Shown here: one piece after another, positions 40,478 through 49,609 of the stretch
How positions within the stretch are numbered: the first letter of the stretch is position 1
Layout: every line of letters starts with the position of its first letter
DNA from: Paenibacillus phytohabitans
GTDB lineage: Bacteria; Bacillota; Bacilli; Paenibacillales; Paenibacillaceae
Assembly: GCF_013141775.1 (NCBI RefSeq)
Contig: NZ_WHOB01000093.1
Coordinates: forward strand, 248,001 to 312,000
DNA: 64,000 bases
Reading direction: 5' to 3'
Notes under the pieces: model-generated
Database searches by the model: none
What the model was told of the DNA's origin: nothing
The model's input: only the letters and a program-made list of their open reading frames with translations
Translations under genes and position numbers: made by a program

Positions 40478-41221
40478 TTGCATCCGCTGTCCCGAACTAC
40501 ACATGACTCTCAGGAAATCGAGGTATATGATACAACCGAGCTGTATGGCGAGACCGGACGGTTCCGTGTGCTGCAGTTCTCGGGTGAAGCGATTCAAGGC
40601 GCGCTGGATCTGGAGCATCCCCGCCGGGTCGTCTTTGAATATCCGCGGGCGATGATCCATCTGATGGAGGCGGGCGATCCTTATTTCGAGGATGTGTTCC
40701 TGATCGGGCACGGGATTGGAACGATTGCCGGGTATTTTGCGGAGAAGCGCTTTAAGGTCGCTGAGGTCAATGAGCAGGTTGTGGAATACAGCCGAACCCG
40801 CTTTGGTTACAATCAGGACAATGTCCTGATCGGTGACGGCCGCAGCCTGCTGGAGAATGAAGCAGACCGGAGCTATGATTACATTCTGCTGGATGCCTTC
40901 ACCGCTGCCGGAACGCCGGCGCATTTCACCTCGCTGGAGTTCTTCGGGCTTACCCGGGATAAGCTGCACGGACACGGCGCGATTATCATGAACCTGATGG
41001 GCCGCAGCGATAATGACCGGCTGATCGGCGCCATTCATACGACGCTTAGCGAGGTGTATCCCCATACCCGCACTTTTGCCCTCCCGGCAGAAGGCACTGC
41101 GGATCTCAGCAACATTATAATGGTTGGCAGCAGCCGTCCGGTCACCTATCAGTCCCGCCACATGGCCGGATTCAGCGAAATTACGCCGGAGCTTGGGCAT
41201 GTGATCCGGGACCCCCGGTAG
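40478..41221 (+). CDS. Spermidine-synthase-like methyltransferase-fold protein
   Basis: A 247-residue protein. TTG at 40478 is chosen because AAGGAG lies nine bases upstream and the sequence before it belongs to the preceding gene in another frame. The Rossmann core is clear: VFLIGHGIGTIAGYFAEKRF (SAM-binding glycine loop), VAEVNEQVVEYSR with the acidic residue after strand 2, VLIGDGRSLL, and YDYILLDAFTAAGTP. Such stand-alone proteins resemble polyamine synthases, but the catalytic Asp pair of the aminopropyl transfer site is not obvious. The true reaction is open. It starts 13 bp after the YesN-type gene and is probably cotranscribed, although no link to sugar use is apparent. Confidence 0.82.
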   Translation: MHPLSRTTHDSQEIEVYDTTELYGETGRFRVLQFSGEAIQGALDLEHPRRVVFEYPRAMIHLMEAGDPYFEDVFLIGHGIGTIAGYFAEKRFKVAEVNEQVVEYSRTRFGYNQDNVLIGDGRSLLENEADRSYDYILLDAFTAAGTPAHFTSLEFFGLTRDKLHGHGAIIMNLMGRSDNDRLIGAIHTTLSEVYPHTRTFALPAEGTADLSNIIMVGSSRPVTYQSRHMAGFSEITPELGHVIRDPR

Positions 41222-41256
41222 TTGGCCTATGACCGGAGTTGCGCCGCCCTAGCTTT

Positions 41257-41439
41257 AACTGTATTTTGTACAACTAAAACGAGCGATTATTGCGCTGCGA
41301 AGGTTTTAGTTGTATTTTCTACAATTAAAAACTCTCATATTCCGCAAAAGGGGGCTTCCCCCTCTTTTTAATTGTACAGAATACAGTTAACCCGGCAAAT
41401 CCGGGTTTTCGCCGTCTTTTAACTGCAGGAAATACAACT
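41257..41439. repeat. Quartet repeat, motif family 2 (copy E)
   Basis: Elements of the AACTGTATTTTGTACAACT type are forward at 41257-41279 and 41308-41330, and reverse at 41366-41388 and 41417-41439. Offsets within pairs are exactly 51 bp, as in copy D at 27146, and the centre CATATTCCGCAAAAG is conserved. It fills most of the 366-bp gap 41222-41587 between convergent genes. Confidence 0.88.
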
Positions 41440-41607
41440 AAATACTAGGCACTCCGCGTTCGGTACGCGCAGGCAGGCGCTGCCGGGGGAGAAATGTCCG
41501 CCCATTGAACAGATACGCTTGTGGCCGAACTCCACCTTGAGTCCGCTCAGCTCCGCTGCGCACCACTCGACCAGCCGCTGAATAGGCCTACTCCGTTTTC
41601 TTTTCAA
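41419..41607 (-). pseudogene. Possible gene remnant ended by the repeat
   Basis: A 62-codon open frame (TTG start, no ribosome site) with protein-like composition in its middle: RLVEWCAAELSGLKVEFGH, then KRICSMGGHFSPGSACLRV. Its last codons and stop lie inside the final element of the quartet repeat, so the repeat seems to have landed in, or replaced the end of, a longer gene. It overlaps the end of the DUF4177 gene by 20 bp. No family is recognised, and it may be non-functional or chance. Confidence 0.3.
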
Positions 41608-41785
41608 AAATCAGCTCATAATATTCCGGAAACCCCACAGCCTGGGCGCTGGGCATGATAACAAACTGAACGAACCGCCAGCCCTCCGCTGCATGCGTAT
41701 GTATAATCTCCTGATAATTCTCCGTTGGCAATTGGAGAAATCCAGTATTCTTCTTTTTAATTTGTACAAATTTGTATTCAAACAT
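41588..41785 (-). CDS. DUF4177 small protein
   Basis: A 65-residue protein whose whole length fits DUF4177 (MFEYKFVQI, then YQEIIHTHAAEGWRFVQFV, then YELIFEKK). This is a compact alpha/beta fold found in many Bacillota, of unknown function. AGGAGG lies seven bases before the ATG. The DUF4440-type gene ends just upstream on the same strand (37 bp), so the two may share a transcript. Confidence 0.85.
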   Translation of the reverse strand: MFEYKFVQIKKKNTGFLQLPTENYQEIIHTHAAEGWRFVQFVIMPSAQAVGFPEYYELIFEKKTE

Positions 41786-41822
41786 TGATCTTCCTCCTGT
41801 TGTAATTTTCTACTTAAGCATG

Positions 41823-42182
41823 TTAATCCTTCACCGGCGTCCCCTGATGAAAAAACATCTGCCAGCGTCCCTCGAGCAACCTCCAGACCGAGCTGCGCAG
41901 GCAGTGAATGCCGGAATCTTCATTGAAGGTCCGGTAGGTCGCAAGGACAGCCTCCTCAGACAACGTATGGAGTTCGAAGTTACTCAAGGTCATCCGTACC
42001 TCACCTGCTCCCCCTTCGCCAACCTGATCCTGCTTCCGCCATACCCTGCCTGAACTTCCGAATTCAGTGTAATCATCTGCGATCAGCAGCGCCACCGCTT
42101 CAGGATTCGTACGCACTTCATTGCTCAGCAGCTGCTCCTCGAGATCGCATATATGGTCTGCCAGCAATTCTTTAGCTGTCAC
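41823..42182 (-). CDS. DUF4440/NTF2-like small protein
   Basis: A 119-residue protein. GTG at 42182 is chosen because AAGGAGGG lies seven bases upstream; the longer frame to 42248 runs through the terminator of the next operon. The sequence (ADHICDLEEQLLSNEVR, ALLIADDYTEFGSSGRVW, LHTLSEEAVLATYRTF, SSVWRLLEGRWQMFFHQGTP) matches the SnoaL/NTF2-like DUF4440 fold, a cone-shaped pocket used by small enzymes and binding proteins. Function is unknown. Confidence 0.85.
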   Translation of the reverse strand: MTAKELLADHICDLEEQLLSNEVRTNPEAVALLIADDYTEFGSSGRVWRKQDQVGEGGAGEVRMTLSNFELHTLSEEAVLATYRTFNEDSGIHCLRSSVWRLLEGRWQMFFHQGTPVKD

Positions 42183-42246
42183 ATCAATTCCCTCCTTTTT
42201 ACATTTACTATTCTGGATGGGCATTGGAATATCCTCTCCAGACAGC

Positions 42247-42292
42247 AAAAATCCCGGTCCATTCTGCAGGAGACGCAGCGCTAACCGGGATT
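42247..42292 (-). terminator. Terminator of the AraC-type regulator gene at 42310
   Basis: AATCCCGGT (42250-42258) pairs with ACCGGGATT (42284-42292), followed on the minus strand by TTTTTG. It is 18 bp past the stop codon. Confidence 0.8.
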
Positions 42293-42309
42293 CCGCAAGG
42301 GAATGCAGC

Positions 42310-44742
42310 CTATTCCAGCGACCGCTTCAGGCGGTATTCCTTGGGGGTAACGCCGAAGGCTTTTTTGAACAATTTGAAAAAGGTACTCTCATTGACGTAT
42401 CCGACGAGCTCCATAATCTGCTTGATGCTGATATTCTTCGTCTCCAGATAAGTCTGGGCATGCTGAAGGCGGATATCGTTCAGATACTCGCTCACCGATA
42501 CCTCTTCGCTCTGCTTGAACATTCTGCCGACGTAGGCAGGAGTCATATGCAGCATCGAGGCAATCCCCTGCAGACTGAGGTTCGGCTCTTTATAATTCAT
42601 CTCGATGATTTCCTTAATCGCGTCCATCAGAGCCGCATTCTTACCGCTGCCCGTCTGGTCCAGCTGATCATGAATATCCCGGCATACCCTGCGGAATAAT
42701 TCAGCGGTCTCCTGCAGCGTCTCCTGCTCCAGCACCTGACGGCTGAGCGTGCTCAGCTCCACATTCAGCGGAATAACACGGTTATGGTTAATCTCCTTAA
42801 CGGAGGTTTTGATAATGCCCGTGATATGCAGCAGGCTGTGAACAATGGCATCATAATGGCAATGCCCCAGCGGAGCCAGCATATGCCCGATGGCCTGCTC
42901 CATGGCAGGCAGATGACCGGTACGGATACTCTCACCCAGCCTCTTCTCCAGCTCCGCCGGGAAGCTATACTCCTGCTGCCGGAGATTGCCGTCCACTCGC
43001 TCCTTCGTAATGATGCTTTGCCGGCCGTATACCAGCTTATACATCGAATATTGAACAGCCGCCGCATAACGGTCCGGAATCTGTTCATGGCTGCCGCAGG
43101 ATTCACTGGCCGTCAGGGTCAGTGACAGCTGGTAATAGCTGCTGACCACCTGCTGGATGTTACGGAATAGCTCATGCAGCGCTTCCTCATCTTCGGTTTC
43201 ACTATTGCTGCCTTCTGCCCGGCTGATCAGCAGGGCCAGATGACTGCTGCGCATATCTGCCAGCTCGCAGAGATAATGTCCCGGACGCAGGATCTCCTCT
43301 GCAATATTGCGGATAGCAAAATAATACAGGCTGCGTTCATTATGGCTGGTCCTGCTGATGAACCCGGAATATCCGTCCACCTGAATCAGGACTACCCTGT
43401 AAGGGCCGCTGCGGTTGATTTGCAGGCCGTTCTGCCTGATATTATCCTCGAATTCCTTCGCGGACAACGCCTTGCCACCGGAGAGAAGGGTTCGGAGGTA
43501 ATAGCTTGTAATAATATGCCGCTGTTTGCCCTGCTCGTCTGAGACGCTTCGCAGCTGCTGGGCCATCGTACTGAACAGGCTGGCCACTGCCGATAATTCA
43601 TCCTTATCTTTTTCTTTATCTTTTTCTTTATCTTTTTCTTTATCTTTCTCCTTCCCCTTCTCCGTACCCTTCTCCATATTCTGCCCCGTGGCCTTACCAG
43701 CCGCCGCTTTCCCTCCCGGCTGCATCCCCAGCTGGCCTATCAGACGTCCAATAGGCTTATAGAGCTTGTGCGCTACAAGGGTAGCCAGAACCACAGCCAG
43801 CAGCAGAACGGCAATAATGACGGACAGAAAGGTGCCGCGCAGCTCCCGTATAGGCTGAAGGATAATTTCATACGGCTGCACACTGACGACCTTCCAGTTC
43901 GTCCCCTGCATATTCAGATAGTTGACCAGCAGTCTGGTGCTGCCGCCGAACCTGCCGGACAAGGTGCCGAATGCTTCGGCATCCCCCGGCGTATGCCCGC
44001 CCAGCGCCCGGATCAGCTCCCCCTGACTAGGCAGCAACTCCGGGTTACCTGAGAGCAGCAGCTTGCCTGCCTCATCCAGCAGATAGACGCCCGATTGCTC
44101 AGGGATAGCGAAGTCATTGAACGAGCGCAGATTCTCATAGAGCCATTCGGGCTTGATATTGACGACAAGTGCACTCTCCTTACTGGTGCCGGTGTCCGTG
44201 AAATTCTGATACATCACCAGCGAAAAGAAATCAACGGGCTGGTCTGCTCCGCTGAAATTCATCGGAATCAGCTTCATCCGGGGAAGCTTCTGCTTATTCT
44301 TCACCAGCAGGGCAATCTCCCCGCTCATCGGGGCATCCGGTTTGTTCAGACTGAGCTCCCCTACGGTATAGGTCCGGTCGTCATAACCGTTATAGACAAG
44401 GATCGAATGCAGGAACGAAGAGGAGAGGTAGGCCTGCTTCAGCGAATTCATCGAACGGATCACCAGCATTTCGTCAGGATCACGCAAATTCAGCAGCGGT
44501 ACAATATTAGGGTCCATGTACAGGGAGACAGCCAGATTATTCATTACTCCTGACATATAGGACAGGTTGATTTGAATCTGCTTCATAGCCTTGCGGCTGA
44601 CCTCCTGCTGCATCCGAATTGCGCTGCGTTCCGCATTATACTGCAGGAGCAGCGAAGAACCGGCGAGCACAGCCACCATCAGCAGTGTTACAGAGCCTAT
44701 AATGCGCAGCAGGTACTTCTTGGACCTGTAAGCTTGCCACAT
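42310..44742 (-). CDS. Membrane-bound AraC-family regulator (YesS-type)
   Basis: An 810-residue regulator. A helix at about 12-32 and a second at about 300-320 bracket an extracellular cache-type sensor. A cytoplasmic linker contains a Lys-Asp-Lys-Glu repeat (about 360-381). The C-terminal AraC domain (about 705-805) shows PNLSLQGIASMLHMTPAYVG and ISIKQIMELVGYVNESTFFKLF, then FGVTPKEYR. GGGGGGA precedes the ATG. The family senses extracellular oligosaccharides directly and activates nearby sugar genes. It lies downstream of the three glycan genes at 44864-52744 on the same strand and pairs conceptually with a similar regulator at 53058. Confidence 0.92.
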   Translation of the reverse strand: MWQAYRSKKYLLRIIGSVTLLMVAVLAGSSLLLQYNAERSAIRMQQEVSRKAMKQIQINLSYMSGVMNNLAVSLYMDPNIVPLLNLRDPDEMLVIRSMNSLKQAYLSSSFLHSILVYNGYDDRTYTVGELSLNKPDAPMSGEIALLVKNKQKLPRMKLIPMNFSGADQPVDFFSLVMYQNFTDTGTSKESALVVNIKPEWLYENLRSFNDFAIPEQSGVYLLDEAGKLLLSGNPELLPSQGELIRALGGHTPGDAEAFGTLSGRFGGSTRLLVNYLNMQGTNWKVVSVQPYEIILQPIRELRGTFLSVIIAVLLLAVVLATLVAHKLYKPIGRLIGQLGMQPGGKAAAGKATGQNMEKGTEKGKEKDKEKDKEKDKEKDKDELSAVASLFSTMAQQLRSVSDEQGKQRHIITSYYLRTLLSGGKALSAKEFEDNIRQNGLQINRSGPYRVVLIQVDGYSGFISRTSHNERSLYYFAIRNIAEEILRPGHYLCELADMRSSHLALLISRAEGSNSETEDEEALHELFRNIQQVVSSYYQLSLTLTASESCGSHEQIPDRYAAAVQYSMYKLVYGRQSIITKERVDGNLRQQEYSFPAELEKRLGESIRTGHLPAMEQAIGHMLAPLGHCHYDAIVHSLLHITGIIKTSVKEINHNRVIPLNVELSTLSRQVLEQETLQETAELFRRVCRDIHDQLDQTGSGKNAALMDAIKEIIEMNYKEPNLSLQGIASMLHMTPAYVGRMFKQSEEVSVSEYLNDIRLQHAQTYLETKNISIKQIMELVGYVNESTFFKLFKKAFGVTPKEYRLKRSLE
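43600..43660 (-). repeat. In-frame 12-bp repeat (KDKE) inside the regulator
   Basis: TCTTTTTCTTTA units repeat in tandem about four times, encoding KDKEKDKEKDKEKDK in the cytoplasmic linker. The period keeps the frame, so copy-number change would alter linker length only. Confidence 0.85.
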
Positions 44743-44863
44743 CGGCAGTCCCCCCTCTACTAAGATGCATTATGCCGCCTGTAACCAGCATGACATATAG
44801 CGGATGGGGCAATCTACTGTACAATGTGCGAATTGCTCTCCGATCTCAGACTGCGATTTGGTT

Positions 44864-47188
44864 TCAGTGAAAAGCCAGCGGAACCCTGCGCACAGCGCCG
44901 GGTTCTACGCTGATGCGCGGCCAATCCGCAGCTGTACATTGCCCCAGCGCGACTGCCGCTGCGGTAGACAGCTCGGCGAATATGGACACCTCAGCCGGAT
45001 AAGCTGTGTTGTTGGCAACGGTAAGGACCTGCTTCCCGTTCTCCTCCTGCAGCGAGCATTCCACATGATCGAATACCCACAGCAGCCCTGTGTCGGGCTG
45101 CACATAAATTCCCGGAACCTCGGCATAGGTCAGCATATTCGAGACCTCACACCAGCAGGAGAGCGGCAGCACTTCCCCGATCAGCTCCGTGCCCTCCCAG
45201 TCGCTCATATTCACCCTTTCGCTCATATAACCGGGCAGCAGCTCCTTCCCGTCCCAGCCCATGACAGGTCTGTCCTGGCGGGAGAGATATTGCGGAAGCT
45301 GATGCGCAGTATCCCTGAGCTGCTCCATATACAGCGGGTTGCCGGTGGCCCGGAACAGCTTCAGCAGCGAATCGCCAGACAGGGTGCAGATGCCCGGAGC
45401 GCTGTGCTTATTCTGCACATTGGCAATGACCGAGCCTGCCGTTTCAATCCCCAGCCGCCCGAAGGTCGATTCTTGCGGAAAAACAAAATTATACGACACA
45501 CACCACGAGATTGCCTGCCGGGCCGCTTCCTCTGCCCGCTGCAGCCACTTCTCCTCCCCTGTCGTTTCGTGGAGGACGATGAACGCTTCCAGCAGGGCGA
45601 AGGCCGACTCGCTGTCCGGACACTGCAGAATCTCTCCGGGCCCGCCCGTGGTTACACCCTCCCGGGTATACTGGCGGTAATAATAATCCCCGGCTGCCCG
45701 CGCCGCTGCCAGATACACCTCTTCTTTCAGGTGTTGGCCGAACAGCGCCAGTCCGGCAACCGCCATCGCACCTCCGGCAGAGCCGCCGACCAGCAGCTCT
45801 CCGGTTTCGGCCTGTATCCATTGGCCGAACTGGCCATACCGGCCCCATAAGCGGAGGAAGCCATCGGCAAGCCGCCGCGTGCCCTCAAGCCAGCGCTCCG
45901 GCAGAGGTTCATTCGGGTGCAGCATGTTCATTGCCATGAGCTGCTTCCCCAGAAAGTACAACGCATCCGCACTCTTGCGCACAATATGCCATTGCTCCGG
46001 ATGATCGCGCTGCGGATCTTCATTGAACTCATCGCCGTAGTAGCGGCCGTTATAGAATACACCGGGGAAGAATCCGGCCTCCGTCTGTCCGCTGAAGATG
46101 AAATCAAGGGTCCGGCGGGCTCTGCGGACCGATTCTTCGCCACCCGCAAGCAGCAGCGCATAGCTGGACATGCCGCCGCCGACCCAGCCCAGCTGCCAGT
46201 CCTGATGCTTCATATCCACGGTGCCTACGGCGTAATAGCCGTACGGCTCCTTCCAATTCAGTTCGTTATATTTCTGCTCCTGAATGGCCCATGCCGCCGA
46301 GAACGGCAGGCTGGAGGACAGCACCGGATTTCCTGCCAGCGACTTGCGCACCCCGGCGAATCTGGCGAACAACCCGTCCACACTGCCGCACGGGAAGCTG
46401 TATACCTCAAAGCTCAGACTGAGCTTATCGCCTTCCCCGAAGTCCGCCCCTCTGTCCGGGGAAGGGGCCCCGGTGGTACACATGTCGTATTTGATCCGCG
46501 GCCGTACGCCCGGAGCACGGAAGGATATAACAGCAGAGCCTCTGTCCTCCGCTTCCTGCACATGAATCGAGGTCTCCCCGCAGCCGGTCCGTTGGCAGGT
46601 TAGAATCAGGATTCCCTGTCTGCGGACCGGATCATATACCCCCACCGCCGGTGTAGCCGCGTCCCCGGCCAGCAGGTGGAATGCCGAAGGGCCGGGCCCT
46701 ACGGACAGCCGCGGCACGTCTGTAATCAGCGCCGGAGTATCCGGGCCGCGCTCCGGCAGCTTGCTCCAGCAGGGCGGATAGCTGAAGCTGCGCACATCGA
46801 AGCGGTTGCCGTTATATACAGCGCCGGGAACAAGCACATAATTGGAGCGGTCCCAGGCAGCAAATTCAAAGCGGACCTCCGCTGCCGTTTGCCTGGACTG
46901 TCCCCGGTGGAGCCAGTTCACTTCAAGCCTGGCTCCATCACTGCTGCCGCCTATCCCGGCGCAGGTTAGCGTAATCTCCCAAGCCGCTGCTTCTCCGGCA
47001 GGCAGAAGGGGCTGCCCTGCTTCTCCTGCTTCTCCTGCTTCTCCTGCTTCTCCTGCATTTCCTGCATCTGCCGCCCAGCCAGTGTGATATTCCTTAAGCG
47101 GCTCGGCCTCCTCGAAGGTGTGCGAAGCGAAAGCCAGCTTCGCTCCGGCTTCTTCAAGCAGCAGCTCAAGCTTCTTCTGCATCTGCAT
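44864..47188 (-). CDS. Uncharacterised alpha/alpha-barrel-like glycan enzyme candidate
   Basis: A 774-residue protein without a signal peptide. The start MQMQKKLELL (47188) follows GAGAGGGGGG; a second Met is two codons later. The N-terminal third looks beta-rich. The middle and C-terminal part has repeated helices with aromatic motifs (NELNWKEPYGYYAVGTVDMKHQDW, GWVGGGMSSYALLLAGGEE, GFFPGVFYNGRYYGDEF, GGSAGGAMAVAGLALFG, CPDSESAFALLEAFIVLHETTGEEKWLQRAEEA). These are typical of six-hairpin (alpha/alpha) glycosidases. I cannot assign a GH or PL family. It overlaps the upstream beta-helix gene by 23 bp, so they are translated together. It probably degrades an imported oligosaccharide. Confidence 0.7.
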   Translation of the reverse strand: MQMQKKLELLLEEAGAKLAFASHTFEEAEPLKEYHTGWAADAGNAGEAGEAGEAGEAGQPLLPAGEAAAWEITLTCAGIGGSSDGARLEVNWLHRGQSRQTAAEVRFEFAAWDRSNYVLVPGAVYNGNRFDVRSFSYPPCWSKLPERGPDTPALITDVPRLSVGPGPSAFHLLAGDAATPAVGVYDPVRRQGILILTCQRTGCGETSIHVQEAEDRGSAVISFRAPGVRPRIKYDMCTTGAPSPDRGADFGEGDKLSLSFEVYSFPCGSVDGLFARFAGVRKSLAGNPVLSSSLPFSAAWAIQEQKYNELNWKEPYGYYAVGTVDMKHQDWQLGWVGGGMSSYALLLAGGEESVRRARRTLDFIFSGQTEAGFFPGVFYNGRYYGDEFNEDPQRDHPEQWHIVRKSADALYFLGKQLMAMNMLHPNEPLPERWLEGTRRLADGFLRLWGRYGQFGQWIQAETGELLVGGSAGGAMAVAGLALFGQHLKEEVYLAAARAAGDYYYRQYTREGVTTGGPGEILQCPDSESAFALLEAFIVLHETTGEEKWLQRAEEAARQAISWCVSYNFVFPQESTFGRLGIETAGSVIANVQNKHSAPGICTLSGDSLLKLFRATGNPLYMEQLRDTAHQLPQYLSRQDRPVMGWDGKELLPGYMSERVNMSDWEGTELIGEVLPLSCWCEVSNMLTYAEVPGIYVQPDTGLLWVFDHVECSLQEENGKQVLTVANNTAYPAEVSIFAELSTAAAVALGQCTAADWPRISVEPGAVRRVPLAFH
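46990..47066 (-). repeat. In-frame 9-bp repeat (Ala-Gly-Glu) inside the enzyme
   Basis: CTTCTCCTG-type 9-base units encode AGNAGEAGEAGEAGEAG at about residues 42-58. The composition resembles the non-coding 9-bp tracts at 27550 and 30490, and the insert interrupts otherwise ordinary sequence. Confidence 0.75.
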
Positions 47189-49349
47189 CTGCCGCCCCCC
47201 TCTCTTCTCTCTCCGCCAACCCTGCTTCTGAAGCTCTGTCACGCGGGCCAAACTGCGAGAAATCGATATCCTCCCAGCCTAAGGCATAAGCCGGCGAAGA
47301 AGGCAGCAGCCGGTAGTCCCCTGCCGGACCATCAACGAAAGCGGGATCGGCCAAGACGGTACCGGCATCATATTTGCCGTCCAGTACAGCACGCCAGGCT
47401 TCCCATGTGTATTCTTCGCCCCATACACTATTGGGGCCGACAGACTCTGCCGGAAGCTCGCCGGTGATCCGGGGAACGACTCCACCGCGCCAGAACAGGT
47501 TGCGGTCAGCAGCCCGGAACCGCTTCGGACTCCAGTTGACGAAGCAGTACAGATGACCTGAATTAGAGATGATATTTCCTTCGACCGTAATATCCCGGTT
47601 CGCTTCCCCTACCATCTCCTGCGAGCCTATAGCGTTGACCGCCTGGGGATTATCCGCCATCAGATTGTTGCGGATGACATTGCCGACGCCTTTGGAGAAA
47701 ATCGTCATCCACAGCTTCCCCTCCCCGGTGCTGTAGAGATGGTCAAGCACGTTATGCGACACAGTCACATCATCGGAGGCATCATCCAGATAAATGCCGA
47801 AGCCGAAGGAGAAATGGATACCGCTGTGATGCAGCCGGTTGCCATGGATGACATTCCGGCGGCCGATTCCCCAGGATTCGATCAGCCCCCCGTCCTGGCT
47901 GCCGGTCATCACCTCCGAGATATCGTTATAGCTGATCCGGTTGGCCCGGGTAAAGAGGAAATCATGGTGGTTCTCCCGCGTCACGGCTACACCCCATAGA
48001 GATTCCGGCAACTGCTGATGACGTTGTCCTTTGAGCGATATCCCGTAGCGGGGCATATGTGAGATGCGGTTATGCGCGACCTCGCAGTCCCCGCACTGAT
48101 ACAGGACAATTCCGCTTCCATGGCCGACAAGCTCTCCGCCATGGCTAATCCGGTTGTTCGTGATCCGGTGTCCTTTATTCTGATTGGCATCCTCCACTTC
48201 ACGGAAGCAACCTTCCCCCGGGGCATAACCTGAGGCGTAAATGGCCGTGTGTCCAACGGTCTGTATAATGTTTCCGTCCAGCACAATCCGCTCGGCGCTG
48301 CGGTCAAGGAAGATGCCGCAGGCGCCGGATTCACGGATATGGCAATCCGAGATTTCAATCTCCTCCGCATTGCGGATATAGATCACTCCGTTACGTTGTT
48401 CATCCGGTTCAACATTATCCATTCCCGGTTCATTGCGCATCATCTTATAGTCTTCATAGAAATCAGTGCAGGCCAGGGTCAGACCCTGGAAGGCCAGACC
48501 GGATACCCGCCGGGAATCATCTTCCCCTTGAATTTCAAGCAGCCGCAGGACAGACGGGGCGATAACCTGCTCCTCCAGCGGAGTGCCGCGCTTAGGCCGG
48601 TAATACAGCATAGCCTCTGCCTCATCCAGATGAAATTGGCCGGGTTCACGCAGGAACGACAGCGAGCCCTGCAGGAAAAAGCGTGAGCCTGCACCTATTC
48701 CCCAGATGGTGGGCCGCGCAAGCTCAATCCAGCCGGAAGAGTGATCGATCCGCCGCACCGGAATCGTCTCGGAGGCCCAGTTCCACTCGCCTTCTCCCGG
48801 CCACACAAACATCTGCAGTCCCGCCGTATCCAGCTGCTCCGGCACATCCCCTTTCCGGGCAATGATTCCGTCATGCTCTCTTCCCTCAACCGAGGCGGCG
48901 GATTCGTAATAACCCGCCGCCGGGAGGCGGGCTTTCGCTACCCGTTCCCCGCCTGCATATAGCGTCTGGAACCGGGTTCCCTGCGGCAGCGTTGTACGCC
49001 AGATGCCGTCTTGCCACAGTTCCCAGCCGGAGAGCACGGCGCCTCCCGCGAGTACCGGCTTCTCTCCCTCAGCATTACGGTAGAGTACACGGCATCGGGT
49101 ACCCGCTGCATCCCCGCACCCGAAGCGCAGCGGCTCGCCAAGCTCGTAGATACCGCCCCCGAGGAAGACTGTTATCTGCCCCGTGTGCCCTCCGGCTAGG
49201 GCAGCGCGCACCGCACTCTGCGCGGCGGGAATTGTGCGGTACGGTTCTTCCCGGCTTCCGCTGCCGGAATCATTCCCTATATCCGGGTGGATATAAAGCT
49301 GCAGTTCACAATCCGTTTCCCGTTCTTCTGACACGCCTGTTTCCCCCAT
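47166..49349 (-). CDS. Cytoplasmic right-handed beta-helix protein (glycosidase candidate)
   Basis: A 727-residue protein without a signal peptide. The start at 49349 has GAGGGG very close; GTG five codons in (VSEERETD) has GGGGG at better spacing and is a real alternative. The N-terminus LYIHPDIGNDSGSGSREEPYRTI, AQSAVRAAL, GGGIYELGEPLRFG and EKPVLAGGAVLSGWE is the usual opening of large beta-helix glycan enzymes, of GH141- or GH120-like appearance. From about residue 280 successive beta-helix rungs follow (IEISDCHIRESGACGIFLDR, IVLDGNIIQTVGHTAIY, HRITNNRISHGGELVG). No family is assigned with certainty. It overlaps the downstream barrel gene, suggesting sequential action on one imported oligosaccharide. 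Confidence 0.78.
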   Translation of the reverse strand: MGETGVSEERETDCELQLYIHPDIGNDSGSGSREEPYRTIPAAQSAVRAALAGGHTGQITVFLGGGIYELGEPLRFGCGDAAGTRCRVLYRNAEGEKPVLAGGAVLSGWELWQDGIWRTTLPQGTRFQTLYAGGERVAKARLPAAGYYESAASVEGREHDGIIARKGDVPEQLDTAGLQMFVWPGEGEWNWASETIPVRRIDHSSGWIELARPTIWGIGAGSRFFLQGSLSFLREPGQFHLDEAEAMLYYRPKRGTPLEEQVIAPSVLRLLEIQGEDDSRRVSGLAFQGLTLACTDFYEDYKMMRNEPGMDNVEPDEQRNGVIYIRNAEEIEISDCHIRESGACGIFLDRSAERIVLDGNIIQTVGHTAIYASGYAPGEGCFREVEDANQNKGHRITNNRISHGGELVGHGSGIVLYQCGDCEVAHNRISHMPRYGISLKGQRHQQLPESLWGVAVTRENHHDFLFTRANRISYNDISEVMTGSQDGGLIESWGIGRRNVIHGNRLHHSGIHFSFGFGIYLDDASDDVTVSHNVLDHLYSTGEGKLWMTIFSKGVGNVIRNNLMADNPQAVNAIGSQEMVGEANRDITVEGNIISNSGHLYCFVNWSPKRFRAADRNLFWRGGVVPRITGELPAESVGPNSVWGEEYTWEAWRAVLDGKYDAGTVLADPAFVDGPAGDYRLLPSSPAYALGWEDIDFSQFGPRDRASEAGLAEREERGAADADAEEA

Positions 49350-49541
49350 TTCCCCTCATCCCTTCTCATCCTGATTCACGCCGATTACTGCCTTCTTCAC
49401 AACCTTCTTCACAGCTTTCTGCGCCACCAGCTCCTGTCTCCAGCATGCAGGCTATCACATTACAAAATCTACTGTTCAATATGGCAATTGCCCGCATTCA
49501 TACTGTACTTTATAAGATTTACTGTTCATTTCCGCAGCAAA

Positions 49542-49581
49542 GAGGCTTTCGCGGGGCCGCCTTTAGCCCTGCGAAAGCCTC
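49542..49581 (-). terminator. Terminator of the secreted beta-helix gene
   Basis: GAGGCTTTCGC (49542-49552) pairs perfectly with GCGAAAGCCTC (49571-49581), 28 bp past the stop codon. On the minus strand TTTG follows. Confidence 0.7.
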
Positions 49582-49609
49582 CGTAAGTTATAACTGTATC
49601 CTGCTTACC

